Assembly (NCBI RefSeq): GCF_900156315.1
Contig: NZ_FTNI01000002.1
Location: 310,001-374,000, forward strand
From: Microbispora rosea
GTDB taxonomy: Bacteria; Actinomycetota; Actinomycetes; Streptosporangiales; Streptosporangiaceae
Length of the DNA stretch: 64,000 nt
Direction: 5' to 3'
Each line of letters begins with the position of its first letter. The stretch's first letter is position 1. Shown piece after piece: positions 25,264 to 33,464 of the stretch. The notes below the pieces were generated by a model, which was given only the letters and a program-made list of their open reading frames with translations, was not told the DNA's origin and did not search any database. The position numbers and the translations under genes were made by a program.

Positions 25264-26946
25264 TCAGCCGGTCATGTCCGGCCGTGACGCCCGGACGGAC
25301 AGGGCGGCGGCCAGACAGGCGAGCGGCACCGCGGGCAGGGCGTAGCGGTAGTCGAACTGGGCCGTGGCGGGCGGGACGAGCAGCAGAGCCCAGGCGGTCA
25401 CATAGGCAACGCCCCAGTTCGAGTCGGCCCAGTTCGAGTGGGTCCCGTTCGAGCGGAGCCGGTGCGCGGGCGGCCGTCGCGTGCGTGCCGCGCCCGGCCG
25501 CCACCGGGCCCGCACGGCCCAGGCGGCCGGGGGGACCAGGAGGATCACCAGCAGCGCGGTCCCCGGCAGCCGTGCGACGTCCTGATAGGCCCGCATCACG
25601 CCGGCGAACGGCTCGGTGATGCGGACCGTGACGGGCCCGCGCTCGTAACGCTGCGAGAACTCCTTGCCGACGAGTGCGGGGTGCCGCCCGGGCGGCGGCG
25701 GCACGGTCTCCGGGAACTCGTAGTACCCGTACGTCTCGGGATCCGGGTAGACGGGCCGGTCAAGCGTGAACGACCTGCCGAGCTCGGTCAGCATGCCGCG
25801 GAGGTAGTCGAGCGGCTGGCTGCGGATCGCGAGCGAGGCGAACCTCCCGGCCAGGGTGTCGGTCTCCTTGGTGAACGTGATGCCGGGCAACCGGACGAGC
25901 GGGGATTCGGCGTTCCAGATGTACTCCTGGGACGCGGGCCGGGACGCCGGAGGCCGGGAGTCGCACAACACGGCGAGGTCGGGCGGCGGCTTCATCACCG
26001 AACAGTCGGCGAACGCCATCGTGCGGGCGTAGAGGAAGACGCCGTTCGAGCCGACCAGCCCGACGCGCTGGTAGGTCGCGTAGAACCACCCCGCGTAGCC
26101 CGCGACCGGCAGGAGCGCGGCCACCAGGAAGGGCACGGTGAGCCTGGCCACCGCCCTGCCCGGGCGGGCGTCCGCGCTCGCGCCGCGCACGCCGTACGCG
26201 AGCAGGAGGAGCGCGAAGACGGCGATCAGCGGCAGCCCGACGGTCCTGGTCAGCGTGGCGGCGGCCAGCACGAGGCCGAGCGCGGCGGCCGAGCGCGGCG
26301 TCAGCGGGCGGCGCATGGCCAGGCACACCGCTCCCACGACCAGGAACGTGAACAGCGTGTCGGAGACGAGCAGGTGCTCCAGCTCGATCTGGTACGCGTC
26401 GAGCAGCACCGGCACGCAGGCCAGGGCGCCCGCCCACGGAGGGCCGCCGCGCCGCAGGACGGTCACGTAGAGCATCACGCCGACGAGCAGCCCCAGCACG
26501 TGCTGCACGGTCACGACCAGGGCGAAACTGTGGAAGGCCTCCAGGAGCCTCAGGAACATCGAGTAGCCCGCCGGGCGGACGAGGTCGGGCCTCGGCCGCA
26601 TGGCCGTCACGACATAGGTGTAGGAGTCGGGGAACCACAGCGCGGGCCGGTAGCCGAGCGTGGTCACCACCCGCAGGAGCGTCCCCAGTCCGAAGACCAC
26701 GAGGAACCACCGATGCCTGCGCGCCCACCCGCGGAGCTCCGCACGCGCCCAGGCCACCGGGTGCAGCGGATCGCGGGGCGCCAGACGCTCGCGCACCCGG
26801 CTCCCGAGCCGCCGGCCCGCGAGCCGTTCCCGCGCGGACGTCATGGGCGGCCTCGACGAGGGCTCACCGGACCGGGCGGGTCCGTCCCGCTCGGGCCCAT
26901 CCTGCTCGGGCCAGGGCGCCGAGCCCCGGCTGTCCGACACCCTCAT
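25264..26946 (-). CDS. Polytopic GT-C-like glycosyltransferase (PMT_2/ArnT-like)
   Basis: 560 aa with about ten membrane helices starting at about residue 80 (FLVVFGLGTLLRVVTTLG). ALWFPDSYTYVVTAMRPRP is the extracytoplasmic loop after helix 1, where GT-C enzymes carry their catalytic acidic motif (here P-D-S). A large periplasmic loop lies at about 300-430. These enzymes use polyprenyl-phosphate sugars outside the membrane. ATG 26946 has GGGGGG 3-8 nt upstream. The 270 bp between this gene and the LCP start include a notably A+T-richer patch at about 25183-25265, the probable LCP promoter region. Confidence 0.65.
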   Translation of the reverse strand: MRVSDSRGSAPWPEQDGPERDGPARSGEPSSRPPMTSARERLAGRRLGSRVRERLAPRDPLHPVAWARAELRGWARRHRWFLVVFGLGTLLRVVTTLGYRPALWFPDSYTYVVTAMRPRPDLVRPAGYSMFLRLLEAFHSFALVVTVQHVLGLLVGVMLYVTVLRRGGPPWAGALACVPVLLDAYQIELEHLLVSDTLFTFLVVGAVCLAMRRPLTPRSAAALGLVLAAATLTRTVGLPLIAVFALLLLAYGVRGASADARPGRAVARLTVPFLVAALLPVAGYAGWFYATYQRVGLVGSNGVFLYARTMAFADCSVMKPPPDLAVLCDSRPPASRPASQEYIWNAESPLVRLPGITFTKETDTLAGRFASLAIRSQPLDYLRGMLTELGRSFTLDRPVYPDPETYGYYEFPETVPPPPGRHPALVGKEFSQRYERGPVTVRITEPFAGVMRAYQDVARLPGTALLVILLVPPAAWAVRARWRPGAARTRRPPAHRLRSNGTHSNWADSNWGVAYVTAWALLLVPPATAQFDYRYALPAVPLACLAAALSVRASRPDMTG

Positions 26947-27017
26947 ATGCCCCCCCGCCTGCCTCCCGGCGTACGCTACCGGCTCCGTACGACCCCCGTG
27001 TGAGCCCCGTACGCGCC

Positions 27018-27026
27018 TGTGGACAA
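27018..27026 (-). promoter_or_regulatory. Isolated consensus DnaA box
   Basis: TGTGGACAA is the exact complement of the actinobacterial DnaA box TTGTCCACA. It sits in the 157-bp divergent gap between two GT-C-like genes. A single box could regulate transcription or titrate DnaA, or occur by chance; no replication origin features are nearby. Confidence 0.35.
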
Positions 27027-27103
27027 CCGCGACGCGCGCAGCGGACGATCTTCCTGGTGAAGGCGTGACGCGGGAGCGGGCCGCTAGTCTCGGGTGCATT
27101 CCA

Positions 27104-29227
27104 GTGAACAGATCCGGCCGCTCACGTGGCCGCACAGGGCTGCCGTCAGAGCAGGAGGCGGCGGGCAGGACGCTCGCGGCCGCCTCCGTCGTGCCCGCGC
27201 TCGCGCTGAGCGGGTGGCTGCTCGCCGGGCTGCCACTCCTGCTGCTCGGGTGGTTCCGGCCGCTGCCCATGGCGCTGCTCGGCGGCGCCGCGGCCCTCCT
27301 GCTCTGCGCGTACGGCCTGCGCCGTCTGCCCGGGACCGCCACGCCGCACCGGTGGGCCACGGCCGCCACATTCGCCGTGGCGCTCGGATCGGGAGTGTTC
27401 AACGGGCTCCTGCACGGCGAGCAGCTGATCGTCCGGCGTGATCCGTCGACCTACGCGCAGTACGCCGTCTGGCTCGCCCGGCACGGGTCGCTGCCGATCC
27501 CGGTGGGGGACTTCGGCGGTCCCGATCCCGCGCTCCGCTTCGACAGCATGGGCGTCTACATGACCGGCGGCGGGATCGTCCCCCAGTTCATGGCCGGGCC
27601 GCCGATGACCTACGCGATCGGCCACTGGCTGGGCGGCGTGCCCGGCCTGCTGCTCGTGCCGCCCGTGCTGGGCGCGCTCGCGGTGCTCACCGTCGCCGGG
27701 ACCGCCGCGCGGCTCGTGGGCACGCGCTGGGCGCCCCTCGCCGCGCTCCTGTTCGCGATCAGCCTGCCGATCCTCTACACGTCGCGGACGACGTTCAGCG
27801 AGATCCCCTCGCTGATCCTGCTGTTCGGCGCGATGAACCTGCTGCTCGACGCCCGGGCCCGGCTCGAGGCGGCACTGCCCGGGGCTGGTTTCCCGTCCGC
27901 CGCGCTCGCGGGGCTGTCGTTCGGGCTGGCGCTGCTGGTGCGCATCGACGGCCTGCGTGACGTGCTGCCCGTGCTCGCCTTCGCCGGGGTGCTCATCGCG
28001 TCGCGGCGGATTCCCCGCGCGAGGCCCTTCCCCGAGGGACGGCTGGGCGTGCCCCTGCTGGCCGGGCTGGCCGTGGGCGCCCTGTGGGGGTTCACCGACG
28101 GCTACGTCCTCGCCCGGCCATACCTGGAGTATCTGTCGGGCTCGCTCATGCCGCTGCTCGCGATCTGCGCCGTCGTCGTGGCGCTCACGGTCGCCGGCAC
28201 GGCTCTCGCGCCCTGGATCGCCGTACGCGTGCGCCGGATCCGCGCGGGAGCGGGGTGGCTGCCGAACGCCGCCGCGGCCCTGGTCGTGCTGGTCATGGCG
28301 GGCTTCGCCGTACGGCCCTGGGCGCAGACCGTGCGTCGTGACGCGGTCACGCCCGAGGACAGGCTCACGGCCGACTTCATCGAGAAGACGCAGGTCGCCA
28401 ACGGCCTGATGCCCGACAAGTCCCGGCTGTACTACGAGCACTCCCTCGACTGGGTCTTCTGGTACGTCGGGATCCCCGCCGTCGTGCTGGCGACCCTGGC
28501 GGCGGCCGTGCTCGCCCGGCGCCTGACCAGGGGCGGCCCGATGCGGGGAGGGGGGTTCGGCTGGCTGCTGCCGCTGGCCGTGATCGGCTGGACGACGGTG
28601 ACGACGCTCTGGCGTCCCGCGATCACCCCCGACCACCCCTTCGCCTCGCGCAGGCTGGTGCCGATCGTCATCCCGGGCCTGGTGCTGCTCGCCGTCTGGG
28701 GGCTGCGGTGGCTTTCGCGGCGGTTCTCGCGTACGCGCTGGTTCGCCGCCCGTCCGGCACGCTCGCGGGCCGCCGTCGCGGCGGGGGCGCTGCTGCTGGC
28801 GGTCCCGCCCGCGATCACGTCCATCGGCACCGCGTTCACGCCGGTCAACCGGGGGGAGGCCGCGGCGGTGGCGGGCCTGTGCCGGGCGATCCCGGCGAAC
28901 GCCTCGGTGCTCATCGCCGAGCGCGTCACCGGCGACCGGCTGACCCAGGTCCTGCGCGGCCAGTGCGGGCTGCCGACGGCCCGGGTGGTCTATCCCCAGC
29001 GATCCGACGTGCCGCTCCGGGCCGACGTGCTGCGCCTGACCGAGGCCGTGCGCCGCACCGGGCGCGTGCCCGTGCTGCTCGCCGCCGAGCCCGAGCAGCT
29101 CATGGCGTACGGCCCGGCGACCCGGGTGATGAGCCTGCACACCCGGCAGGACGAACGCTCGCTGGTGGATCCGCCCAACGGCACCTGGTCGCTCACCATC
29201 GACGTCTGGATGACCGTACCCACCTGA
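27104..29227 (+). CDS. Large polytopic membrane protein, GT-C-like
   Basis: 707 aa with about twelve hydrophobic helices from residue 27 on. After helix 3, LIVRRDPSTYAQYAVWLARHG is the candidate catalytic loop (R-R-D-P), resembling GT-C mannosyl/arabinosyl-transferase-like proteins. The last 130 residues are a soluble extracytoplasmic domain (ANASVLIAERVTGDRL..TWSLTIDVWMTVPT). GTG 27104 is chosen: a -10-like TAGTCT at 27085-27090 lies 13 nt upstream. The GT2 gene follows 63 bp later. A polyprenyl-phosphate sugar made by that GT2 would be a logical donor. Confidence 0.65.
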   Translation: MNRSGRSRGRTGLPSEQEAAGRTLAAASVVPALALSGWLLAGLPLLLLGWFRPLPMALLGGAAALLLCAYGLRRLPGTATPHRWATAATFAVALGSGVFNGLLHGEQLIVRRDPSTYAQYAVWLARHGSLPIPVGDFGGPDPALRFDSMGVYMTGGGIVPQFMAGPPMTYAIGHWLGGVPGLLLVPPVLGALAVLTVAGTAARLVGTRWAPLAALLFAISLPILYTSRTTFSEIPSLILLFGAMNLLLDARARLEAALPGAGFPSAALAGLSFGLALLVRIDGLRDVLPVLAFAGVLIASRRIPRARPFPEGRLGVPLLAGLAVGALWGFTDGYVLARPYLEYLSGSLMPLLAICAVVVALTVAGTALAPWIAVRVRRIRAGAGWLPNAAAALVVLVMAGFAVRPWAQTVRRDAVTPEDRLTADFIEKTQVANGLMPDKSRLYYEHSLDWVFWYVGIPAVVLATLAAAVLARRLTRGGPMRGGGFGWLLPLAVIGWTTVTTLWRPAITPDHPFASRRLVPIVIPGLVLLAVWGLRWLSRRFSRTRWFAARPARSRAAVAAGALLLAVPPAITSIGTAFTPVNRGEAAAVAGLCRAIPANASVLIAERVTGDRLTQVLRGQCGLPTARVVYPQRSDVPLRADVLRLTEAVRRTGRVPVLLAAEPEQLMAYGPATRVMSLHTRQDERSLVDPPNGTWSLTIDVWMTVPT

Positions 29228-29276
29228 CAGGCAGGACGGCGTCCGTGAAGTGAGACCGGGATTTGGCGGGGCAGAG

Positions 29277-29282
29277 TACCCT
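29277..29282 (+). promoter_or_regulatory. -10 element of a leaderless GT2 gene
   Basis: TACCCT is followed by 8 nt and then GTG 29291. This places the expected transcription start on or next to the start codon, with no room for a ribosome site. Confidence 0.5.
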
Positions 29283-29290
29283 AGCCGGAC

Positions 29291-30223
29291 GTGACCTCGC
29301 CCGAGACCTCTGGAAGCGCCGTGACTCCCGCAGAAACCCCGTACGTCACGATTGTTCTGCCGTGTTACAACGAGCAGGACCACGTCATCGACGAGGTCGA
29401 GCGCATCTGCGCGGCCATGGACGCCAGCGGGTACAGCTACGAACTGCTGGCCGTGGACGACTGCTCCACCGACGAGACGCTGGCGCGCCTGCAGGAGGCC
29501 GCGCCGCGCTTCCCGCACATGCGGATCAGGGCGTTCCACCGCAACGGCGGCTCGGGCACCGTACGCAGGATCGGCAGCCAGGAGGCCCGCGGCGAGATCG
29601 TCGTGTGGACCGACGCCGACATGAGCTACCCGAACGAGCGCATCCCCGAGCTGGTGCAGATCCTGGAGAAGGACCAGACGATCGACCAGGTCGTGGGCGC
29701 GCGCACCACGGAGGAGGGCTCGCACAAGGTCCTGCGGGTGCCCGCGAAGTGGTTCATCCGCAAGGTGGCCGAGCGGCTGGCCGGGCAGAAGATCCCCGAC
29801 CTCAACTCGGGCCTGCGGGCCTTCCGCAAGTCGGTCGCCAAGCCGTACCTGCGCCTGCTGCCCCCCGGCTTCTCCTGCGTCACGACGATCACGCTGGCGT
29901 TCATGTCGAACCAGCACGACGTCTACTACCTGCCGATCGAGTATTCGAAGCGGGCCGGGAAGTCGAAGTTCAACTTCGTCTCCGACGCCTACCGCTACAT
30001 CCTGCAGGTGCTGCGGATGGTCATGTACTTCAACCCGCTCAAGGTGCTCATGCCGCCCGCGCTCTGGCTGGTCGGCATCGGTTTCGTCAAGGGCCTGTAC
30101 GACGTGATCCGCTACGGCTTCTACCTCACCAGCAACGCCATCGTGATCTTCATATCCGGCATGCTGATCGGGGCGGTGGCCCTGCTGGCCGACCTGATCG
30201 TGCGATCTCGGGGTGATGTGTGA
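29291..30223 (+). CDS. Polyprenyl-phosphate glycosyltransferase-like GT2 (DPM1/GtrB type)
   Basis: 310 aa. GT2 core with VTIVLPCYNEQDHVIDEV, LLAVDDCSTDETLARL, WTDADMSYPNERIPEL (D-A-D metal motif) and LNSGLRAFRKSVAKPY. Two C-terminal membrane helices (about 235-300) match the GtrB/dolichol-phosphate-mannose synthase layout. The likely reaction is transfer of a nucleotide sugar to polyprenyl phosphate, feeding the GT-C-like neighbours. It appears leaderless. Its last codons overlap the next gene in GTGA (30220-30223). Confidence 0.85.
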   Translation: MTSPETSGSAVTPAETPYVTIVLPCYNEQDHVIDEVERICAAMDASGYSYELLAVDDCSTDETLARLQEAAPRFPHMRIRAFHRNGGSGTVRRIGSQEARGEIVVWTDADMSYPNERIPELVQILEKDQTIDQVVGARTTEEGSHKVLRVPAKWFIRKVAERLAGQKIPDLNSGLRAFRKSVAKPYLRLLPPGFSCVTTITLAFMSNQHDVYYLPIEYSKRAGKSKFNFVSDAYRYILQVLRMVMYFNPLKVLMPPALWLVGIGFVKGLYDVIRYGFYLTSNAIVIFISGMLIGAVALLADLIVRSRGDV

Positions 30224-31335
30224 GGATCGCGATCGTCGGCCCGACATATCCGTACAAGGGCGGCGGGGCGCAGCACACGACCGAGCTGGCCCACCGGCTG
30301 CGGGCCCGGGGCCACGACGTGGTCATCGAGTCGTGGCGGGCGCAGTATCCCTCGTTCCTGTATCCCGGGCAGCAGACGATCGACAGCCCGGAGGGCGAGC
30401 CCTACCCGGGCACCCGCCGCGACCTCGACTGGCGGCGGCCGGACGGCTGGGTGGCCTGCGGGCGGCGGCTGCGCGGCGCCGACCTCGTCGTGCTCACCGT
30501 GCTCAGCCCGGTGCAGGTGCCCGCGTATCTCGGCATCCTGTCCGGCCTGCGCCGCCGCACGCCGGTGGTCGCATCGCGCCGAGAGGCGCGGGTGGTGGCA
30601 CTGTGCCACAACGTGCTGCCGCACGAGAGCAAGCCGTACGACAGGCCGCTGATGAAGGCGCTGCTGCGTCGCGTGGACGGCGTGCTCGTCCACTCCGAGC
30701 AGCAGGCGGACCTCGCCCGCGCGCTCACCGGCGCGCCGGTGCGGGTGGCCGCCCTCGCCCCGCACCTGCCCGCGCGCGGCGCCCGGGAGGCGGCCGGGCA
30801 CACGGCGCACGGCAGGCTGCTGTTCTTCGGCATCGTCCGGCCCTACAAGGGTCTCGACCTGTTGCTCGAGGCGCTCACGCAGGCGCCCGGCGTACGGCTG
30901 ACGGTCGCGGGGGAGTTCTGGGGAGGTCTGGAGGACACCCGCGCCCTGATCGCCCGGCTCGGCCTGGCGGATCGGGTGGAGATCCGGCCGGGATACGTGG
31001 CGGCCGAGGAGGTGCCCGGGCTGTTCGCCGAGGCCGACGCGCTGGTGCTGCCCTACCGGTCGGCGACCGCGAGCCAGAACGTGTGGCTCGGTCACGAGCA
31101 CGGCGTGCCGGTGATCGCCACCCGGGTCGGGGCGCTGCCCGACAACGTACGCGACGACGTGGACGGCCTCCTGGTGGAGCCGGGTTCGGTCGGCGCGCTG
31201 GCGGAGGCGATCAAGCGGTTCTACGAGCCGGGGACGCCCGAGCGGCTGCGGGCGGGCGTCGCCCCCGTCGATCCCGAGCCGCACTGGGCGGTCTACCTCG
31301 ACACGTTGCTGGCCGCGCCCCAGGGTGAGGCCTGA
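30220..31335 (+). CDS. Family 4 glycosyltransferase
   Basis: 371 aa, GT-B fold. RIAIVGPTYPYKGGGAQHTTELAHRL is the glycine-rich acceptor-side start. The donor half includes LLFFGIVRPYKGLDLLLEAL and ADALVLPYRSATASQNVWLGHEHGVPVIAT. It is coupled to the preceding GT2 by a 4-bp overlap, so both probably build the same lipid-linked glycan. Sugar specificity unknown. Confidence 0.85.
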   Translation: MRIAIVGPTYPYKGGGAQHTTELAHRLRARGHDVVIESWRAQYPSFLYPGQQTIDSPEGEPYPGTRRDLDWRRPDGWVACGRRLRGADLVVLTVLSPVQVPAYLGILSGLRRRTPVVASRREARVVALCHNVLPHESKPYDRPLMKALLRRVDGVLVHSEQQADLARALTGAPVRVAALAPHLPARGAREAAGHTAHGRLLFFGIVRPYKGLDLLLEALTQAPGVRLTVAGEFWGGLEDTRALIARLGLADRVEIRPGYVAAEEVPGLFAEADALVLPYRSATASQNVWLGHEHGVPVIATRVGALPDNVRDDVDGLLVEPGSVGALAEAIKRFYEPGTPERLRAGVAPVDPEPHWAVYLDTLLAAPQGEA

Positions 31336-31337
31336 AG

Positions 31338-31351
31338 CTACCGATCGGTAG
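31338..31351. promoter_or_regulatory. 14-bp perfect palindrome, TetR-operator-like
   Basis: CTACCGATCGGTAG is its own reverse complement and begins 2 bp after the upstream stop. Palindromes with an ACCGATCGGT core are typical of TetR-family operators. No TetR gene is in the window, so a distant regulator would be needed. Confidence 0.4.
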
Positions 31352-31365
31352 GTCCGCCACGCGGG

Positions 31366-31374
31366 TTATCCACA
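31366..31374 (+). promoter_or_regulatory. DnaA-box-like TTATCCACA
   Basis: An exact match to the classical DnaA box (TTATCCACA) between the TetR-like palindrome and the methyltransferase promoter. It is one of two perfect boxes 4.3 kb apart in this window. A chance occurrence cannot be excluded. Confidence 0.3.
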
Positions 31375-31414
31375 GGGTGGGCTGATCGGGAGACGGGGGC
31401 GGCGCGGGCACGGG

Positions 31415-31461
31415 TACTGTTGGGCAGCGTGAAGACGAGGGTGAGCGGAGGACGAGGGTGA
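31415..31461 (+). promoter_or_regulatory. -10 element, 11-codon leaderless leader frame and 17-bp tandem duplication
   Basis: TACTGT (31415-31420) is followed after 8 nt by GTG 31429, which opens VKTRVSGGRG and stops at TGA 31459-31461. That stop overlaps the methyltransferase GTG at 31458. A 17-bp unit starting GACGAGGGTGAGCG occurs at 31434-31450 and 31451-31467. The second copy provides the true start region, and the GGAGG from the first copy serves as its ribosome site. Coupling through the short frame is inferred. Confidence 0.4.
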
Positions 31462-32312
31462 GCGCGGAACGCGCGGCCCAGCTCGAATACTCCGAGTTCC
31501 AGGCCGCGATGCTCGACGAGGACAAGCGCAGGCGCAAGGCCGCCAAGATCATCGCCGTGCTCGCGCACTTCCTGGGCAGGGACGCGGCCAAGCCCGGCGA
31601 GGTGCTGTCGGGGTTGACGGTCGGCGACGTCGGGTGCTCGGCCGGGTTCATCGCCGACGAGCTCGCCGCCGCGGGCGCGCGCCACACGCTCGGGCTCGAC
31701 ATCGACGTCCCCGGCCTGCGCAAGGCCTCCGACCGCTTCGGCGGCCGGGTCGGGTTCGTCTGCTCGGACGGCTCGCGCCTGCCGTTCCCGGACGGCTCGA
31801 TCGACGTGCTGGTCTTCAACCACATCTACGAGCACGTGGTGGACCCCGACGCCGTGATCGCCGACATGCACCGGGTGCTGTCCGACGACGGCGTGCTCTA
31901 CCTCGGCCTGGGCAACCGGCTCGGGATCATGGAGCCGCACTACAAGCTGCCCTTCCTGTCCTACCTGCCGCCCGCCGCGGCCGACCGGTACGTGCGGGCG
32001 TTCGGCCGCGCCGACCACTACTACGAGCGCTTCCGCACCCGGCCCGGGCTCCGGCGCATGCTGGCGGACTTCCACGTGTGGGACTACACGTTCCCCGTGC
32101 TGGCCGCGCCCGAGCGGTTCGCCGGGGGCGAGCTGTTCCCCGGCGCGGCCGGCCGTGCCGCCAAGGCCACGCTGGAGCGGACTCCGCGCCCGGCCCTGCG
32201 GGCGCTGCTGCCGGTCGTCCCCACGTATCTGTGGGTCGCGACCAAGACGCCCCGCCGCCCCCTTGGTGCGCCGCTCCCGCAGTCGCCCGAGCCGGTCCGC
32301 ACGTCCCGATGA
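31458..32312 (+). CDS. Class I SAM-dependent methyltransferase
   Basis: 284 aa. The SAM-binding motif I is VGDVGCSAGFIADELAAAGA, motif II is HTLGLDIDVPGL, and later motifs are CSDGSRLPFPDGSIDVLVFNHIYEHV and DGVLYLGLGNR. The C-terminal third (residues about 170-284) is an extra domain that may bind the sugar or lipid acceptor. GTG 31458 lies 6 nt after GGACGAGG. It overlaps the next membrane gene by ATGA. Its neighbours suggest methylation of an envelope glycan or its lipid carrier. Confidence 0.82.
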   Translation: MSAERAAQLEYSEFQAAMLDEDKRRRKAAKIIAVLAHFLGRDAAKPGEVLSGLTVGDVGCSAGFIADELAAAGARHTLGLDIDVPGLRKASDRFGGRVGFVCSDGSRLPFPDGSIDVLVFNHIYEHVVDPDAVIADMHRVLSDDGVLYLGLGNRLGIMEPHYKLPFLSYLPPAAADRYVRAFGRADHYYERFRTRPGLRRMLADFHVWDYTFPVLAAPERFAGGELFPGAAGRAAKATLERTPRPALRALLPVVPTYLWVATKTPRRPLGAPLPQSPEPVRTSR

Positions 32313-33235
32313 CTCGCCGCAAGGCCGTACGCGCGCTGTTCCTGCTCGTGGCGCTGGGGTTCGGCGTCTGGGCGGTGGCGAGCCAGTGGACCGCCGTGGC
32401 GGACGGGTTCGCCCGGCTGTCGTGGGTGGAGCTCGCCGGCTCGCTCGTGGCGGTGCTCGGCGCGCTGCTGTCGGGGATGCTCATGTGGCGGGCGCTGCTG
32501 ACCGACCTGGGCTCCCCGCTGGCGTTCACCGACGCCTCCAAGATCTTCTTCGTGGGCCAGCTCGGCAAGTACATCCCGGGGTCGGTGTGGCCGATGCTCG
32601 CGCAGATGGAGATGGGCCGCGACCACGGCATCCCCCGGCCGCGCAGCGCGGCCGCCTTCTTCCTGACCTATCCGATCTACCTCGGCACCGGACTGCTGGT
32701 CGCCGGCGTCACGCTGCCGGTGCTCGCCGGGCAGTCGGTCATGAGATACGCCTGGCTGCTGCTGCTCGTGCCCGTGGTCGCCGCCGCCCTGCATCCGAAG
32801 GTGGTCAACGGCGTCATCGCGTTCGGGCTGCGCAAACTGCGCCGCCCGCCGCTCGAACGGCCGCTCACCCGGCGCGGCGTGCTCGTCGCGTGCGGCTGGG
32901 CCCTGGCGGGCTGGGCGGCCTACGGCGTGCACCTGGCGCTCGTCGTGCACGGCCTCGGGGCGGACGGGCCCTCGGCCGTGATCCTGAGCTTCGGCGCGTT
33001 CGCGCTCGCCTGGTGCCTGGGGTTCGTGTTCGTGATCGCCCCGGCGGGCGCCGGCGTGCGGGAGGTCGCGATGGTGGCCGCGCTCGCCCCGGTGCTCGAC
33101 CGGCCCGCCGCCATCGCCGCCGCGCTGTGCTCCCGGCTCATCGTGTCCGTCGGCGACCTGGTGTGCGCCGGCGTCGCCGGTCTTGCCTCCCGGCGCGTGG
33201 TCCGTACGCGCGAGGAGCCCGTAACCCGGGCCTGA
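32309..33235 (+). CDS. Lysylphosphatidylglycerol synthase TM-region (YbhN/UPF0104) flippase-like protein
   Basis: 308 aa, about eight membrane helices. KIFFVGQLGKYIPGSVWPMLAQMEMG is the signature loop of the LPG_synthase_TM family, and APAGAGVREVAMVAAL is the second conserved segment. The family includes the flippase half of MprF and stand-alone proteins near glycan genes. It starts in an ATGA overlap with the methyltransferase, so a role in moving the same lipid-linked glycan is likely. Confidence 0.85.
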   Translation: MTRRKAVRALFLLVALGFGVWAVASQWTAVADGFARLSWVELAGSLVAVLGALLSGMLMWRALLTDLGSPLAFTDASKIFFVGQLGKYIPGSVWPMLAQMEMGRDHGIPRPRSAAAFFLTYPIYLGTGLLVAGVTLPVLAGQSVMRYAWLLLLVPVVAAALHPKVVNGVIAFGLRKLRRPPLERPLTRRGVLVACGWALAGWAAYGVHLALVVHGLGADGPSAVILSFGAFALAWCLGFVFVIAPAGAGVREVAMVAALAPVLDRPAAIAAALCSRLIVSVGDLVCAGVAGLASRRVVRTREEPVTRA

Positions 33236-33280
33236 ATCCGTGGAATCGGCGCGGGTCGGCCATCAGTAGAGATGATCCCC

Positions 33281-33298
33281 ACGTGATATCCCTCACGT
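33281..33298. promoter_or_regulatory. Crp/GlxR-like inverted repeat upstream of a GT4 gene
   Basis: ACGTGA and TCACGT flank a 6-nt TATCCC centre. The inner GTGA-N6-TCAC matches the geometry of Crp/FNR-family operators (TGTGA-N6-TCACA), with C/G at the outer positions. It sits 167 bp before the GT4 start in a 229-bp gap. The rest of that gap has no coding frame I can support. Confidence 0.4.
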
Positions 33299-33464
33299 TT
33301 CGGGGGACGCCGGAAATAGAGTGACAGGGAGGGAAGCGGGGGAAGGCGTCAGTTCGTGGCGTGGGCCCCTGGCCCTGCCGGAACACCGCCGGAACCAGCG
33401 GGACCGCGCGGGCGGGGAGCGATCCTCCCGGCTCGGGGCGGGCCCAGTGAGGGGAGCGATTCAT

